A stretch of 64,000 nucleotides of DNA from Eubacteriales bacterium (GTDB taxonomy: Bacteria > Bacillota > Clostridia > Lachnospirales > Lachnospiraceae): the NCBI GenBank assembly GCA_030537935.1, contig JAUNUY010000002.1:62001-126000 (forward strand), read 5' to 3'. The notes under the pieces were generated by a model. That model searched no databases, was not told the DNA's origin, and saw nothing but the letters and a program-made list of their open reading frames with translations. Positions 1 to 8,204 of this stretch are shown one piece after another. A program made the position numbers and the translations under genes. The stretch's first letter is position 1; every line of letters begins with the position of its first letter.

Positions 1-346
1 CCAAACCGCCCAACTTGGCCTGAATCTTAAACTGCAGCTTATCCTTGACGATACCGTTCACATAGAGGATGTCCGTAATTCGTTCCATATCCATCCCTTG
101 CTCCACGTTAATGGTGTATTCCCGTTTCTCGCCCGTCAAGTTCGGTTTGTCACTGAAAATATTGTAGGCCGTCCGATAGGTGAAGGTTGTCACTTTAATC
201 AATACAATGCTCAACAAAACGATGATGACCAGTTTGATAACACCCTTCGTGGCCAATATCGACGCCTGCTTCGCCGCTTTCCGCGGAGCACGCCGCCGTG
301 CCGGCTTGCCCGACCGTACCGGCCGTCTTCCCTTCGGACTGCTCAT
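1..346 (-). CDS. mltG: Endolytic transglycosylase MltG, N-terminal part (cut by window edge)
   Basis: The visible 115 codons encode a very basic Arg/Lys/Pro-rich cytoplasmic N-terminus, one membrane segment (about residues 33-51, rich in Leu/Ile/Val) and the start of an extracytoplasmic domain with the pattern 'INVEQGMDMERITDILYVNG' followed by 'VKDKLQFK'. That resembles the opening of the YceG/MltG fold, which cleaves nascent glycan strands and sets peptidoglycan chain length at the membrane. The ATG at 346 follows a GGAGGTA ribosome site that overlaps the end of rnj, so it is the last visible gene of the mtaB-to-rnj operon. The catalytic Glu region lies outside the window, so the assignment rests on architecture and the N-terminal motif only. 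Confidence 0.6.
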   Translation of the reverse strand, partial: MSSPKGRRPVRSGKPARRRAPRKAAKQASILATKGVIKLVIIVLLSIVLIKVTTFTYRTAYNIFSDKPNLTGEKREYTINVEQGMDMERITDILYVNGIVKDKLQFKIQAKLGGL

Positions 347-347
347 A

Positions 348-2030
348 CTATACCTCCATAATCATGGGAATAACCAGCGGATCCCGCTTCGTCTTCTTCC
401 ACATAAACTTACTTAATCCGTCACGCAAGTCGTTTTTGATGACACTCCATTCCATCCGCCGGCCCTTGTCAAGACCCAGCTTGATACAGATATCTTTGGA
501 TACCTTCCGTGCCTCTTCCATTAACGACTCCGATTCCTTCACGAATACGAAACCGCGGGATACAATCTGCGGTCCCGATACCAGCTTATTACTGCCGCGA
601 CGTAAGCCGACCACGATGACAATGACACCGCCCTCCGCCATGCGTTGACGGTCTCGAATAACCAGGTTGCCGACATCGCCGACCCCTAGACCGTCCACAT
701 AAACGCCACCGGCAGGTACCTGCCCGATAACTTTGCCGCTTTTCTGGTTCAGACTTAACACGTCACCGGAATGCAGGATGAAAATATCCTTGTTGTCATA
801 TCCCAGTGTCCGTGCCAAACGGCCGTGTTCTATCAAATGCCGGAACTCGCCGTGCGCCGGAATGACGAACCGCGGTTTCAAGAGATTGTAAATCAACTTA
901 ATCTCTTCCCGACAAGCATGCCCTGATACGTGCGTATCTTGAACGATCACCTTGGCCCCCGCCATGGATAACTCGTTGACGACCTTCGTAATACTCTTTT
1001 CATTACCCGGAATCGGCGACGAACTGAATACGACGCAATCGCCCGGCTTAATCTTCACCTTGCGATGAATATCCGCCGCAATCCGTGATAGAGCCGCCAT
1101 CGATTCACCCTGGGAGCCGGTCGTAATCAGGACAATTTTTTCGTCCGAATACTTCTTCATATTCTCCGTCGGTTCGATGACGTTCTTGTGTAAATTCAAA
1201 TAGCCCAAATCCGATGCCACGGCAATGATGTTGACCATGCTCCGGCCTTCCACGAAGACCTTCCGACGGTATTTATACGCCATGTCCACGATTTGTTGCA
1301 CCCGATCCACGTTGGATGCGAAGGTTGCAACGATAATCCGCCGTTTCCGGTTCTCTGAGAAAATCGTGTCCAGCTTCTTGCCGACCGTCTTTTCCGACTC
1401 CGTATAACCCGGCCGTAACACGTTTGTGCTGTCACACATAACGGCCAGAACGCCCTTCTTCCCGATTTCCGCCAACCGACTCAGGTTCATGGGATCCCCG
1501 AATACGGGTGTATAATCAACCTTGAAATCACCGGTATGCACAATGGTACCCGCCGGTGTATGGATGGCCAACATGGCCGAATCCTGAATCGAATGGGTAC
1601 TGCGGATAAACTCCACGCGGAAGTCCCGCAGAATCACGGAATGTCCGTACTGTACCACCTTCCGTTTCGTTTTATCCAGCAGGCGATGCTCCGCCAACCG
1701 GTTCTCAATAATGGCCATGGTCAATCGTGTCGCATATATGGGGATGTTCAGCTTCTTCATGAAGTACGGAATTGCCCCGATGTGATCCTCATGACCGTGG
1801 GTTATAAATAAACCCTTGACCTTATATGCATTGTCTACCAAATACGATATGTCCGGAATAACTCTGTCCACACCCGGCATATCATCACTTGGAAAGGCTT
1901 GACCGCAATCGACCACGATAATCTGGTTGTCATACTCAAAGGCGGTAATATTCATACCGATTTGCTCCATACCGCCGAGCGGGATAACCTTTATTCCCGG
2001 TCTTTTGTCCCGTCTTTCTTTCCTACTCAC
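348..2030 (-). CDS. rnj: Ribonuclease J
   Basis: A 560-residue metallo-beta-lactamase/beta-CASP ribonuclease. The Zn-binding HGHEDH motif is at residues 78-83, with 'HTGDFKVD' and 'PVHGEFRHL'-like histidine motifs ('PAHGEFRHLIEH') further on; the C-terminal RNase J dimer/KH-like part is complete. RNase J is an endo- and 5'-3' exonuclease for mRNA decay and rRNA maturation in the cytoplasm. I chose the GTG at 2030: it sits 9 nt after a GAGG in GTGAGGAAC and overlaps the fur stop by 8 bp, giving the usual start just before IPLGG. Upstream GTG codons at 2045, 2060 and 2069 are in frame and would add 5 to 13 residues. Confidence 0.95.
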   Translation of the reverse strand: MSRKERRDKRPGIKVIPLGGMEQIGMNITAFEYDNQIIVVDCGQAFPSDDMPGVDRVIPDISYLVDNAYKVKGLFITHGHEDHIGAIPYFMKKLNIPIYATRLTMAIIENRLAEHRLLDKTKRKVVQYGHSVILRDFRVEFIRSTHSIQDSAMLAIHTPAGTIVHTGDFKVDYTPVFGDPMNLSRLAEIGKKGVLAVMCDSTNVLRPGYTESEKTVGKKLDTIFSENRKRRIIVATFASNVDRVQQIVDMAYKYRRKVFVEGRSMVNIIAVASDLGYLNLHKNVIEPTENMKKYSDEKIVLITTGSQGESMAALSRIAADIHRKVKIKPGDCVVFSSSPIPGNEKSITKVVNELSMAGAKVIVQDTHVSGHACREEIKLIYNLLKPRFVIPAHGEFRHLIEHGRLARTLGYDNKDIFILHSGDVLSLNQKSGKVIGQVPAGGVYVDGLGVGDVGNLVIRDRQRMAEGGVIVIVVGLRRGSNKLVSGPQIVSRGFVFVKESESLMEEARKVSKDICIKLGLDKGRRMEWSVIKNDLRDGLSKFMWKKTKRDPLVIPMIMEV

Positions 2031-2508
2031 TATGTTGTTCCTCACTTTCCGGTTTTGCACATTGCGCACAGGAACCGTATATTTTCAGTTCATAATCCGT
2101 TATCTTACATCCGTACTGCGCTTCCAATTCTGCCTTTTTATCTGCTAAAATATCATCCGTAAAGGACAGTACGTTGTTACAAACCGTACAAATCAGATGA
2201 TGGTGCTGACGCTGACGAACGCGCTTGGGATTGGCATTGGCCGTAGGCGGCAACAGCTCGTAACGGGCCACGCCGTCATCCAAACGGAGACGATCCACCA
2301 GCCCGATTTCAAACAGCGTCTGAAGGGTACGGTATACCGTCGCAATACCGTATTCGGGATGTCGGCACTTAATGCGTTGAAACACCTCTTCCGCCTTCAA
2401 ATGTTCCCCTTTGTTCTCCGCCAGTATCTCAAGAACGGATAAACGCTGCCTCGTTACTTTCAAGTCGTTGTTTCTGATTACCTGTTTATAAAAATCCACA
2501 TCACGCAC
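2023..2508 (-). CDS. Fur-family metal-responsive transcriptional regulator
   Basis: A 161-residue Fur superfamily protein (Fur, PerR or Zur subtype not resolvable by eye). The N-terminal winged helix has the typical 'LKVTRQRLSVLEIL' and 'GIATVYRTLQTL' recognition region (about residues 16-67). The metal-binding half carries HHH at 102-104 and two structural-Zn cysteine pairs, CTVC (107-110) and CAQC (147-150). It starts at GTG 2508 behind AAGGAG. Its position inside a housekeeping operon (mtaB-ireB-ruvX-DUF1292-fur-rnj) suggests constitutive rather than strongly autoregulated expression. It is one candidate regulator of the iron locus at 13-25 kb, although the operator there looks more like a DtxR-type site. 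Confidence 0.93.
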   Translation of the reverse strand: MRDVDFYKQVIRNNDLKVTRQRLSVLEILAENKGEHLKAEEVFQRIKCRHPEYGIATVYRTLQTLFEIGLVDRLRLDDGVARYELLPPTANANPKRVRQRQHHHLICTVCNNVLSFTDDILADKKAELEAQYGCKITDYELKIYGSCAQCAKPESEEQHSE

Positions 2509-2522
2509 GAGTCTCTCCTTTT

Positions 2523-2765
2523 TTACAACTCAATCTCGATATCATCCATCATCTCTTCGAACACCTTTGCTACGATAACAGCCTCTTCATCCTCTGCGAC
2601 CTCATAGAAAGCCATTTCGTCATCCGCCGCGGTATTCTTTAAAATATACGCCATATCGTCCTGTTCCGCTAACAGATATTGCCGGCCGTTCAGCGTCGTC
2701 TCTCCGACTATCGTCAATGCCAACGTCTCACCGTCCGCCGTTTCAAATATCAGTTTTTCTTCCAT
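2523..2765 (-). CDS. DUF1292 (YrzB-like) protein
   Basis: An 80-residue, strongly acidic protein with the beta-rich pattern 'ETADGETLALTIVGETTLNG' then 'YLLAEQDDMAYILK' and a Glu/Asp-rich tail, as in the DUF1292/YrzB family that sits beside ruvX and ireB in many Firmicutes. Biochemical function is unknown. I prefer the ATG at 2765 (SD GAGGAG just upstream, start MEEK as in the family) over the ATG at 2777. The gene overlaps the 3' end of ruvX by about 23 bp, so translation is probably coupled. Confidence 0.85.
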   Translation of the reverse strand: MEEKLIFETADGETLALTIVGETTLNGRQYLLAEQDDMAYILKNTAADDEMAFYEVAEDEEAVIVAKVFEEMMDDIEIEL

Positions 2766-3180
2766 CTTGCTCCTCATCCATAAACCGTTGTAAAATCAGA
2801 CCGGCTGCAACCGCATCCACGTGACGCTTTCGCTCACCGTGCGGTATATTCATTTGTGCCGCAATCTCTTCCGCCTCAAACGTCGACAGACGCTCATCAC
2901 AATAACGGATATCAATCCCTTCGGGCAATCTGCGACGCAGTATCTCCGCAAATGCCCTCGTCTTTTCACAACGTTCCCCTTCCGTATCATCCATATTCAA
3001 CGGCAGGCCTATGACAATAAGACCGATATCGTATTCCGAGGTCAAAGACAGAATACGCGCTACGGTCTGTCGCAGTTTCGTCTCCCGCTTACGGCATATC
3101 GTTTCCAACGGCAGAGCCATCATATTCATGCCGTCGCTGACGGCAACACCGACGGTCCGGCTGCCGTAATCCAATCCCAT
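2743..3180 (-). CDS. ruvX: Holliday junction resolvase-like RuvX (YqgF)
   Basis: An RNase H-fold nuclease-like protein of about 145 residues, starting 'MGLDYGSRTVGVAVSD', the first Asp-containing strand of the YqgF fold. A second motif 'LIVIGLPLNMDDTEGERCE' and a third 'YCDERLSTFEAE' complete the active site; the tail 'HVDAVAAGLILQRF' is typical. The family acts in 16S/23S rRNA 5' maturation (YqgF) and is proposed as a resolvase. The start is uncertain: ATG 3180 matches the family but has a weak ribosome site, while an in-frame TTG at 3207 overlaps ireB and would add nine residues. It sits between ireB and DUF1292, a conserved Firmicute arrangement. Confidence 0.92.
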   Translation of the reverse strand: MGLDYGSRTVGVAVSDGMNMMALPLETICRKRETKLRQTVARILSLTSEYDIGLIVIGLPLNMDDTEGERCEKTRAFAEILRRRLPEGIDIRYCDERLSTFEAEEIAAQMNIPHGERKRHVDAVAAGLILQRFMDEEQDGRKTDI

Positions 3181-3187
3181 GTAGCGT

Positions 3188-3445
3188 TTAACGCAATTTC
3201 GTTTCAATGTAGTTATTCAATAATTCTTCCAACAGTTCGTCCCGGTCGATTTTCATAATCAACGTTCGGGCATTATTATAGCTGGTAATATACGTCGGAT
3301 CGCCCGAAATGATATAACCGATGAGCTGACTATTCGGGTTATATCCTTTTTTCGTTAACGCATCATAGACTTCCGCTATAATTTCCGCCGCACCCGGTGC
3401 GGGTAAGTTACTGACATCGAAGAACTGTGTCGTCGTGTCCCTCAT
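3188..3445 (-). CDS. IreB-family regulatory phosphoprotein (DUF965)
   Basis: An 85-residue protein beginning 'MRDTTTQFFDV'. It matches the IreB/YrzL family, small dimeric proteins that in Enterococcus are substrates of the Ser/Thr kinase IreK and modulate cephalosporin resistance. The N-terminal TTT stretch is the region phosphorylated in IreB. The conserved core 'VYDALTKKGYNPNSQLIGYI' then 'SGDPTYITSYNNAR' is intact. Start ATG 3445 has a strong AGGAGG site inside the end of mtaB; a longer reading frame upstream lacks a ribosome site. Function in this organism is inferred from the family only. Confidence 0.92.
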   Translation of the reverse strand: MRDTTTQFFDVSNLPAPGAAEIIAEVYDALTKKGYNPNSQLIGYIISGDPTYITSYNNARTLIMKIDRDELLEELLNNYIETKLR

Positions 3446-3453
3446 GATACCTC

Positions 3454-4761
3454 CTATTCGCCGATTAAAATACAACTATCATCATCCATCCCGCGTATGG
3501 ACGTCTCAATCATCTCGTTTGTCGGTACATGCCCCGGGACCGCAACGCGACGATACCGTGCCGTATAACCGTACGTCACCGGTTCACCGTTTAACCGACC
3601 ATGCTCTTCGAGCAGGACCATCTCCCGCTGCCCGATACTTCTTGAACTATAATTATACTCCAGTTTCTTGCAAACTTCAATCAATTTTGTACTCCGGCGC
3701 CCTTTCTCGGTCTCATCGACCTGATTCGGCATCGTCGCCGCCCGCGTACCTTTTCTTTTAGAATACTTGAAAACATGGGTCTGTGCAAGTCCGATTGTCC
3801 TTACAAAATGAACCGTCGCCGCAAACTCCTCTGCCGTCTCCCCCGGATAGCCGACGATGATGTCCGTCGTAATGGCCGGGTCGTCAAAGACCGCTCGCAA
3901 CAAGTCACAGGCTGATTGATACCGCGCCGTCGTATAGTGACGGTTCATCCGTTTCAGCACCGAATCCGAGCCGCTCTGAAGAGACAGGTGGAAATGCGGG
4001 CAAAACTGCGGTATCGCCGCCAACCGCCGGACAAAATCCTCCGTAATGACCGTCGGCTCCAGTGACCCGAGCCGAATTCGCTCAATACCCGGTATTCGTG
4101 CCAAGTCCTCCGTCAATTCAATCAAGGCCGTCCCGCGCCGGTGAAAATCCTGCCCGTAAGCACTCAACTGAATCCCCGTCAACACGATTTCACGGACACC
4201 GCCGGCCGCCAATGCACGCACCTCTGTCAGCACCGAATCCGCCGATCGCGAGCGGACGCGTCCTCTCGCAAAAGGGATAATGCAGTAGTGACAGAAATGA
4301 TTGCACCCGTCCTGAATCTTGATGTATGCCCGCGTATGCCCCGTAATCTCCGATACCGAGAGGTTCTCGTATGCACATTCGGCATCGTTGATATCCACGA
4401 TAAACGATGCCCGACGCTCCGCCTCATACGCCTGAATCGCTTCGACAATCTTTCCCTTCCGGTTATTCCCCACAATGACATCGATACACGCATCCACCGC
4501 CATATCTTCCCCGGCGGACTGAACATAGCAACCGGTTGCCACGACGATGGCTTCCGCATTCAGCTTCTTCGCACGATGTAACATCTGCCGGGACTTTCTG
4601 TCCGCAATATTCGTCACCGTGCAGGTGTTCACGATATAGATATCCGCGCCCTCCCGAAAGGGGACAATCTCATAGCCTGCTTCTCGCAGTTGCTGCTTCA
4701 TACTATCCGTCTCGTATGCGTTGACCTTGCAGCCCAAATTATGTAATGCGACTTTTTTCAT
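3454..4761 (-). CDS. mtaB: tRNA N6-threonylcarbamoyladenosine methylthiotransferase MtaB
   Basis: A 435-residue methylthiotransferase that converts t6A37 to ms2t6A37 in ANN-decoding tRNAs. The UPF0004 domain binds one [4Fe-4S] cluster through C11 (LGCKVN), C47 and C78. The radical-SAM motif CNHFCHYC (C153, C157, C160) binds the second. A TRAM-like C-terminal segment follows. 'LGCKVN' and length separate MtaB from MiaB and RimO. The ATG at 4761 directly precedes 'KKVALHNLGCKVN'; the longer frame upstream encodes an implausible hydrophobic leader that crosses the promoter. It is the first gene of the operon running to mltG. Confidence 0.95.
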   Translation of the reverse strand: MKKVALHNLGCKVNAYETDSMKQQLREAGYEIVPFREGADIYIVNTCTVTNIADRKSRQMLHRAKKLNAEAIVVATGCYVQSAGEDMAVDACIDVIVGNNRKGKIVEAIQAYEAERRASFIVDINDAECAYENLSVSEITGHTRAYIKIQDGCNHFCHYCIIPFARGRVRSRSADSVLTEVRALAAGGVREIVLTGIQLSAYGQDFHRRGTALIELTEDLARIPGIERIRLGSLEPTVITEDFVRRLAAIPQFCPHFHLSLQSGSDSVLKRMNRHYTTARYQSACDLLRAVFDDPAITTDIIVGYPGETAEEFAATVHFVRTIGLAQTHVFKYSKRKGTRAATMPNQVDETEKGRRSTKLIEVCKKLEYNYSSRSIGQREMVLLEEHGRLNGEPVTYGYTARYRRVAVPGHVPTNEMIETSIRGMDDDSCILIGE

Positions 4762-4773
4762 TCCGTTCCCGCC

Positions 4774-4802
4774 TTGCCCATTCCGTTCGATTATGATAAA
4801 AT
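4774..4802 (+). promoter_or_regulatory. Promoter of the HPr-like gene
   Basis: -35 TTGCCC (4774-4779), 17-bp spacer, -10 TAAAAT (4797-4802). A strong AGGAGG ribosome site follows at 4823-4828, ahead of the GTG at 4835. It overlaps the divergent mtaB promoter, so the two transcription units probably compete for polymerase. Confidence 0.6.
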
Positions 4803-4820
4803 ACAGACAGAAGCATACAA
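4793..4820 (-). promoter_or_regulatory. Promoter of the mtaB operon
   Basis: On the minus strand: -35 TTGTAT (4820-4815), 16-bp spacer, -10 TATCAT (4798-4793). It lies about 30 bp upstream of the mtaB ATG and overlaps the divergent plus-strand promoter. The -35 is weak, so confidence is moderate. Confidence 0.45.
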
Positions 4821-4834
4821 ATAGGAGGTGCAGT

Positions 4835-5068
4835 GTGACACAAGTAAAAATATCACTCAATTCCATCGACAAGGTCAAGAACTTCGTTAACGACATCAGC
4901 CGTTACGATTGCGATTTTGATCTTGTATCCGGTCGATATGTCATCGACGCAAAGTCCATCATGGGCATTTTCAGTCTGGATCTGTCGCGTCCCATTGATC
5001 TGCACGTACATGCAGGGGAAAGCGAAGAGAACGACATTCTGGACACCCTTAAACCCTATCTGGCATAA
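4835..5068 (+). CDS. HPr-family protein lacking the phosphorylatable His
   Basis: A 77-residue HPr-fold protein. It keeps the HPr regulatory-serine segment almost exactly ('DAKSIMGIFSL', matching the Ser46 loop 'NAKSIMGIMSL') and the C-terminal beta-strand/helix. The N-terminal active-site stretch GxHARPA is absent: there is no His in the first 50 residues, and the aligned position is Ser. It therefore cannot carry a PEP-derived phosphate like true HPr, and looks closer in logic to Crh, a regulatory paralogue. Start is GTG 4835 behind AGGAGG. It is transcribed alone, divergently from mtaB, and ends in a hairpin shared with thiI. Confidence 0.8.
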   Translation: MTQVKISLNSIDKVKNFVNDISRYDCDFDLVSGRYVIDAKSIMGIFSLDLSRPIDLHVHAGESEENDILDTLKPYLA

Positions 5069-5072
5069 CTGC

Positions 5073-5102
5073 GAGCCGTTATTTCGAAAGAGATAACGGC
5101 TC
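5073..5102. terminator. Hairpin between convergent HPr-like gene and thiI
   Basis: Ten-base-pair inverted repeat GAGCCGTTAT / ATAACGGCTC around a 10-nt loop, directly after the plus-strand stop at 5068 and covering the thiI stop at 5079. It can act in both directions; the T-tracts are short on both strands, so it may be a modest terminator. Confidence 0.55.
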
Positions 5103-6290
5103 CTTTCCGTCTGCACGTACCGTGATTGTTTCCACGGTACGAATTGCCTCGGCTACCAACTCTTCCATCTCCGGTGCCAACTTCCGCTCCGATGCGCACA
5201 TGCGCTCAAGCTTCGGTCTGGTGACGGGATGTTTTGCTACAAATATCGTACAACAGTCTTCATACGGCAGTATTGATGTTTCAAAACTGCCGATTTTTTG
5301 TGCCAATTCGACGATTTCCCATTTGTCGAACCCGATTAACGGACGAAACACCGGTAAATTACACACGGCATTGGTCGTCAGCAAGCCTTCCACCGTCTGG
5401 GATGCCACCTGTCCCACGCTCTCCCCCGTAATGAGGGCCGATGCTCCCTGCTCCTTCGCAAAATGTTCCGCAATCCGCATCATGTATCGGCGCATGATGA
5501 TGGTCAACTCGTCGTGCGGACAGCGCTCATAGATGTGTAACTGGGGCGCCGTAAAATTGACAATGTTCAAAGTCATTTCGCCGGCATATCGCGCAACGAT
5601 TTTTGCCAAATCCACGACCTTCTGCCGTGCCCGGTCACTTGTGTACGGCGGGGCATGAAAGTACGTCGCCCGGATAGGCATCCCGCGTTTTGCCATCATG
5701 TAACCGGCTACCGGCGAATCAATCCCGCCGCTGAGCAAAAGCATGCCCGGCGCCGCCGAACCCACCGGCATTCCACCGGCACCTCGGACCTCTTCATGAT
5801 ATAAAAAGACCTGCCCCCGGACCTCAATGCGCAAGAGGACCTCGGGCTGATGCACATCAACACGTGTCCCCGGAAATGTCTCCAAAATCCGTTCCCCCAC
5901 GGCACAGTTGATTTCCATGGAATTCTTGTGGAAGTTTTTTCGGGAACGCCGTGCTTCACATTTGAACGTCGGTGTCCCGTCGCCGATGGCATTTCGCCAA
6001 TAGATTTCCGCATCATCCAATAAGGTCGCCAAATCCGTAGCCTGTGAAGTCACCGCCGGACAGATGCCCACGATGCCGAACACCGTTTGTAGTCGGCGAA
6101 CGGCGTCTTCCCTGTCAAAGGCCGACAAACCCTTCGCATAAATCCGGCCGTCCGCCTTCCACACCTTAAACGAACCGGCAGGTCGCAGCGCCTCCGCTAC
6201 GCGCCGCACCAATCGGTCCTCAAACAGATACCGGTTCTTTCCCTTGATACCGATTTCTCCGTATTTTAACAAAAACATTTGAACGTCCAT
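5079..6290 (-). CDS. thiI: tRNA 4-thiouridine synthetase ThiI
   Basis: A 403-residue protein with the N-terminal ferredoxin-like and THUMP domains (about residues 1-165), then the PP-loop 'SGGIDS' at 187-192, which adenylates U8 of tRNA. It accepts sulfur relayed from a cysteine desulfurase. The C-terminal 'PYEDCCTIFVAKHPVT' segment is the conserved end of the short form; the rhodanese domain of E. coli ThiI is missing, as is usual in Firmicutes. Start ATG 6290 (SD AGGAGA) overlaps the stop region of the desulfurase gene, which is its expected sulfur donor (the NifZ/YrvO-ThiI pairing). Confidence 0.96.
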   Translation of the reverse strand: MDVQMFLLKYGEIGIKGKNRYLFEDRLVRRVAEALRPAGSFKVWKADGRIYAKGLSAFDREDAVRRLQTVFGIVGICPAVTSQATDLATLLDDAEIYWRNAIGDGTPTFKCEARRSRKNFHKNSMEINCAVGERILETFPGTRVDVHQPEVLLRIEVRGQVFLYHEEVRGAGGMPVGSAAPGMLLLSGGIDSPVAGYMMAKRGMPIRATYFHAPPYTSDRARQKVVDLAKIVARYAGEMTLNIVNFTAPQLHIYERCPHDELTIIMRRYMMRIAEHFAKEQGASALITGESVGQVASQTVEGLLTTNAVCNLPVFRPLIGFDKWEIVELAQKIGSFETSILPYEDCCTIFVAKHPVTRPKLERMCASERKLAPEMEELVAEAIRTVETITVRADGKEPLSLSK

Positions 6291-6291
6291 T

Positions 6292-7440
6292 TTATCTCCT
6301 GACAAACTTTCGCAACATGGGTATCACTTCCTGTAACGCCGTCATCGCGACATCCACGTCCGACTTCGTATTCATCTCCGAGAAACTGAAACGAAGTGTG
6401 GATTCGGCCTCCTCTTTCGTCAAACCGATATTCACCAACACACTGCTCACATTCTTGGAATGTGCCGCACAGGCGGAACCGGCGGATACGTAGACACCTT
6501 TTTCTTCCAGTGCGTGCAGCAAGACCTCGCTGCGCACGCCGGAAAATGACACGCTCAATACGTGCGGTGCCATCCGTAAAGGATCCCCGTTGATTCGGAT
6601 GTTCGGAATATCCGCCAACCGATCCAAAAAATAACGTTTCAACTCTCGTAAGCGGACATCCCGTTCCGCCTCATTCGCCCGATACAGTTCCACGGCCTTT
6701 GCCATTCCGGCAATGCCCTCCGTATTCAATGTACCGGCCCGCATAAAGCGCTGTTGTGATCCGCCGAGAATCATCGGTGCCAGATGAATATCCGCGCCCT
6801 TATATAGGAACCCGACGCCCTTGGGTCCGTGAAACTTATGGGCGCTGACACTCATCAAATCAATGTTCTTCATATCCAACGCATACTTCAGATAACCCTG
6901 CACCGCATCCACGTGAAACAGAATATTTTTGTTGTAAGCCTTAACCACGGCAGCCGCCTCGTTAACCGGCAGGATGGCACCGATTTCGTTGTTCACGGCC
7001 ATCATGCTGACGAGCACCGTACTCTCTTTCAACGCCGCCGTCAGTTCCGCCAAGTCAATTTGTCCATTTTCGTCCACACGCAATAGCGTCAACTCAAAAC
7101 CATAGTCGTCCGCCAAATGATCCAGCACCTTGCGGACGGAAGGATGCTCCACGTTCGTCGAAATAATGTGCCTGCCATGACGACGACGGACTTTCGCCGC
7201 ACCGAACAGCGCCATATTATTGCTCTCCGTTGCGCCGGAAGTAAAGATGATTTCCTCCGGCGTTACATTCAGACTGTCCGCAATCACTTCCCGCGCCTGA
7301 CGTACAATCATCTCACTTTCAAAGCCGAAGCGATGCATGGCCGATGCATTCGCATAATTTTTTTCCATCACCGACCGCATGGTCTCAATGACCGCCGGGT
7401 AGGGCGGGGTTGTCGCACAATTATCCAAATAGGCGCTCAT
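6292..7440 (-). CDS. Cysteine desulfurase (NifS/IscS family), probable ThiI sulfur donor
   Basis: A 382-residue PLP enzyme that releases sulfur from cysteine as a persulfide. Conserved features: 'YLDNCATTPP' start, His99 that stacks on PLP, the Schiff-base Lys202 in SAHKFHG, and the persulfide-forming Cys324 in 'SAGSACAAHSK', which fits the IscS-like long-loop group. No iscU or other cluster-assembly gene is near; it is directly upstream of thiI with only one base between, so its main client is probably tRNA thiolation. Start ATG 7440 has SD GGAGG. Confidence 0.94.
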   Translation of the reverse strand: MSAYLDNCATTPPYPAVIETMRSVMEKNYANASAMHRFGFESEMIVRQAREVIADSLNVTPEEIIFTSGATESNNMALFGAAKVRRRHGRHIISTNVEHPSVRKVLDHLADDYGFELTLLRVDENGQIDLAELTAALKESTVLVSMMAVNNEIGAILPVNEAAAVVKAYNKNILFHVDAVQGYLKYALDMKNIDLMSVSAHKFHGPKGVGFLYKGADIHLAPMILGGSQQRFMRAGTLNTEGIAGMAKAVELYRANEAERDVRLRELKRYFLDRLADIPNIRINGDPLRMAPHVLSVSFSGVRSEVLLHALEEKGVYVSAGSACAAHSKNVSSVLVNIGLTKEEAESTLRFSFSEMNTKSDVDVAMTALQEVIPMLRKFVRR

Positions 7441-8202
7441 TTATTCCTCCAAACTCAACATCAAGCGGGCCAACAGTGCCGGTCCCGCCGTTTCCGTCCG
7501 TAATATTCTTGAACCCAGGCTGCAAATACGTGCGCCCGCAGCCGTCAACATTGCAACCTCAGTCGATGTTATACCGCCTTCCGGACCGATGACGATGCCC
7601 ACGCTGCGGATACGTTTTTCCGACAGGTCGGAGGCCGTCTCCGCAGGTTCACCACAAGCCATGCCCGCAGATGCTTCATACGGGAGCAAAAGACGGTCAT
7701 ATATCCCCGCCCGCTCACATAACGTCCCAACCGTAATGGGTTCATGGACCACAAGACGTCGCTGACGTTTCGACTGATGGGCCGCCTCATCCGCAATTTG
7801 CTGCCAACGCGCAAACTTTTTTGCCGTACGTTCCGCTTTCAGCTTCACGACGCAACGATTCATCAACAGCGGCGTTACGCTCACGGCGCCCAGTTCGGTC
7901 GCCTGTCGAATAATCCGGTCCATCTTATCACCCTTGGGAACGCCTTGAAACAGATGCAAGTCCGCCGGTAACTCCCGTTGTACGATATCTTCCCCCGTTA
8001 AAAGCAGTTCAACCCTTCCGTCTGAAACGGCTGTAATCCGTGCCGTAAAATTGCCGCCGATACCATCGGAAACGGTCAGTTCGTCCCCTATGCGCATTCG
8101 CAAAGACCGAAGAAGGTGATCACTGCACGCCTTATCCGGATACATGATATCGCCCGCGGTTTTTCCCGTATGATTCTCTCCGCTTAATAACAGATGTTGC
8201 AT
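7441..8202 (-). CDS. rsmE: 16S rRNA m3U1498 methyltransferase RsmE
   Basis: A 253-residue SPOUT methyltransferase. An N-terminal PUA-like domain (about residues 1-70) is followed by the knotted SAM-binding domain with 'VIGPEGGIT' and 'LGSRILRTETA', both diagnostic of RsmE. It methylates U1498 of 16S rRNA in assembled 30S subunits. Start ATG 8202 has SD AGAGGTAGG, two bases after the prmA stop. The prmA-rsmE pair is a conserved Firmicute module; here it is separated from dnaJ, its common neighbour. Confidence 0.95.
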   Translation of the reverse strand: MQHLLLSGENHTGKTAGDIMYPDKACSDHLLRSLRMRIGDELTVSDGIGGNFTARITAVSDGRVELLLTGEDIVQRELPADLHLFQGVPKGDKMDRIIRQATELGAVSVTPLLMNRCVVKLKAERTAKKFARWQQIADEAAHQSKRQRRLVVHEPITVGTLCERAGIYDRLLLPYEASAGMACGEPAETASDLSEKRIRSVGIVIGPEGGITSTEVAMLTAAGARICSLGSRILRTETAGPALLARLMLSLEE

Positions 8203-8204
8203 GC

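Noticed and set aside
2023..2508. Naming the Fur-family gene as PerR or Zur
   Set aside because: The deciding metal-ligand residue could not be fixed without an alignment, so only the family is given.
4762..4896. N-terminal extension of MtaB with a hydrophobic stretch
   Set aside because: It would span the divergent promoters and the HPr-like ribosome site; MtaB enzymes are cytosolic and begin at MKKVALHNLGCKVN.
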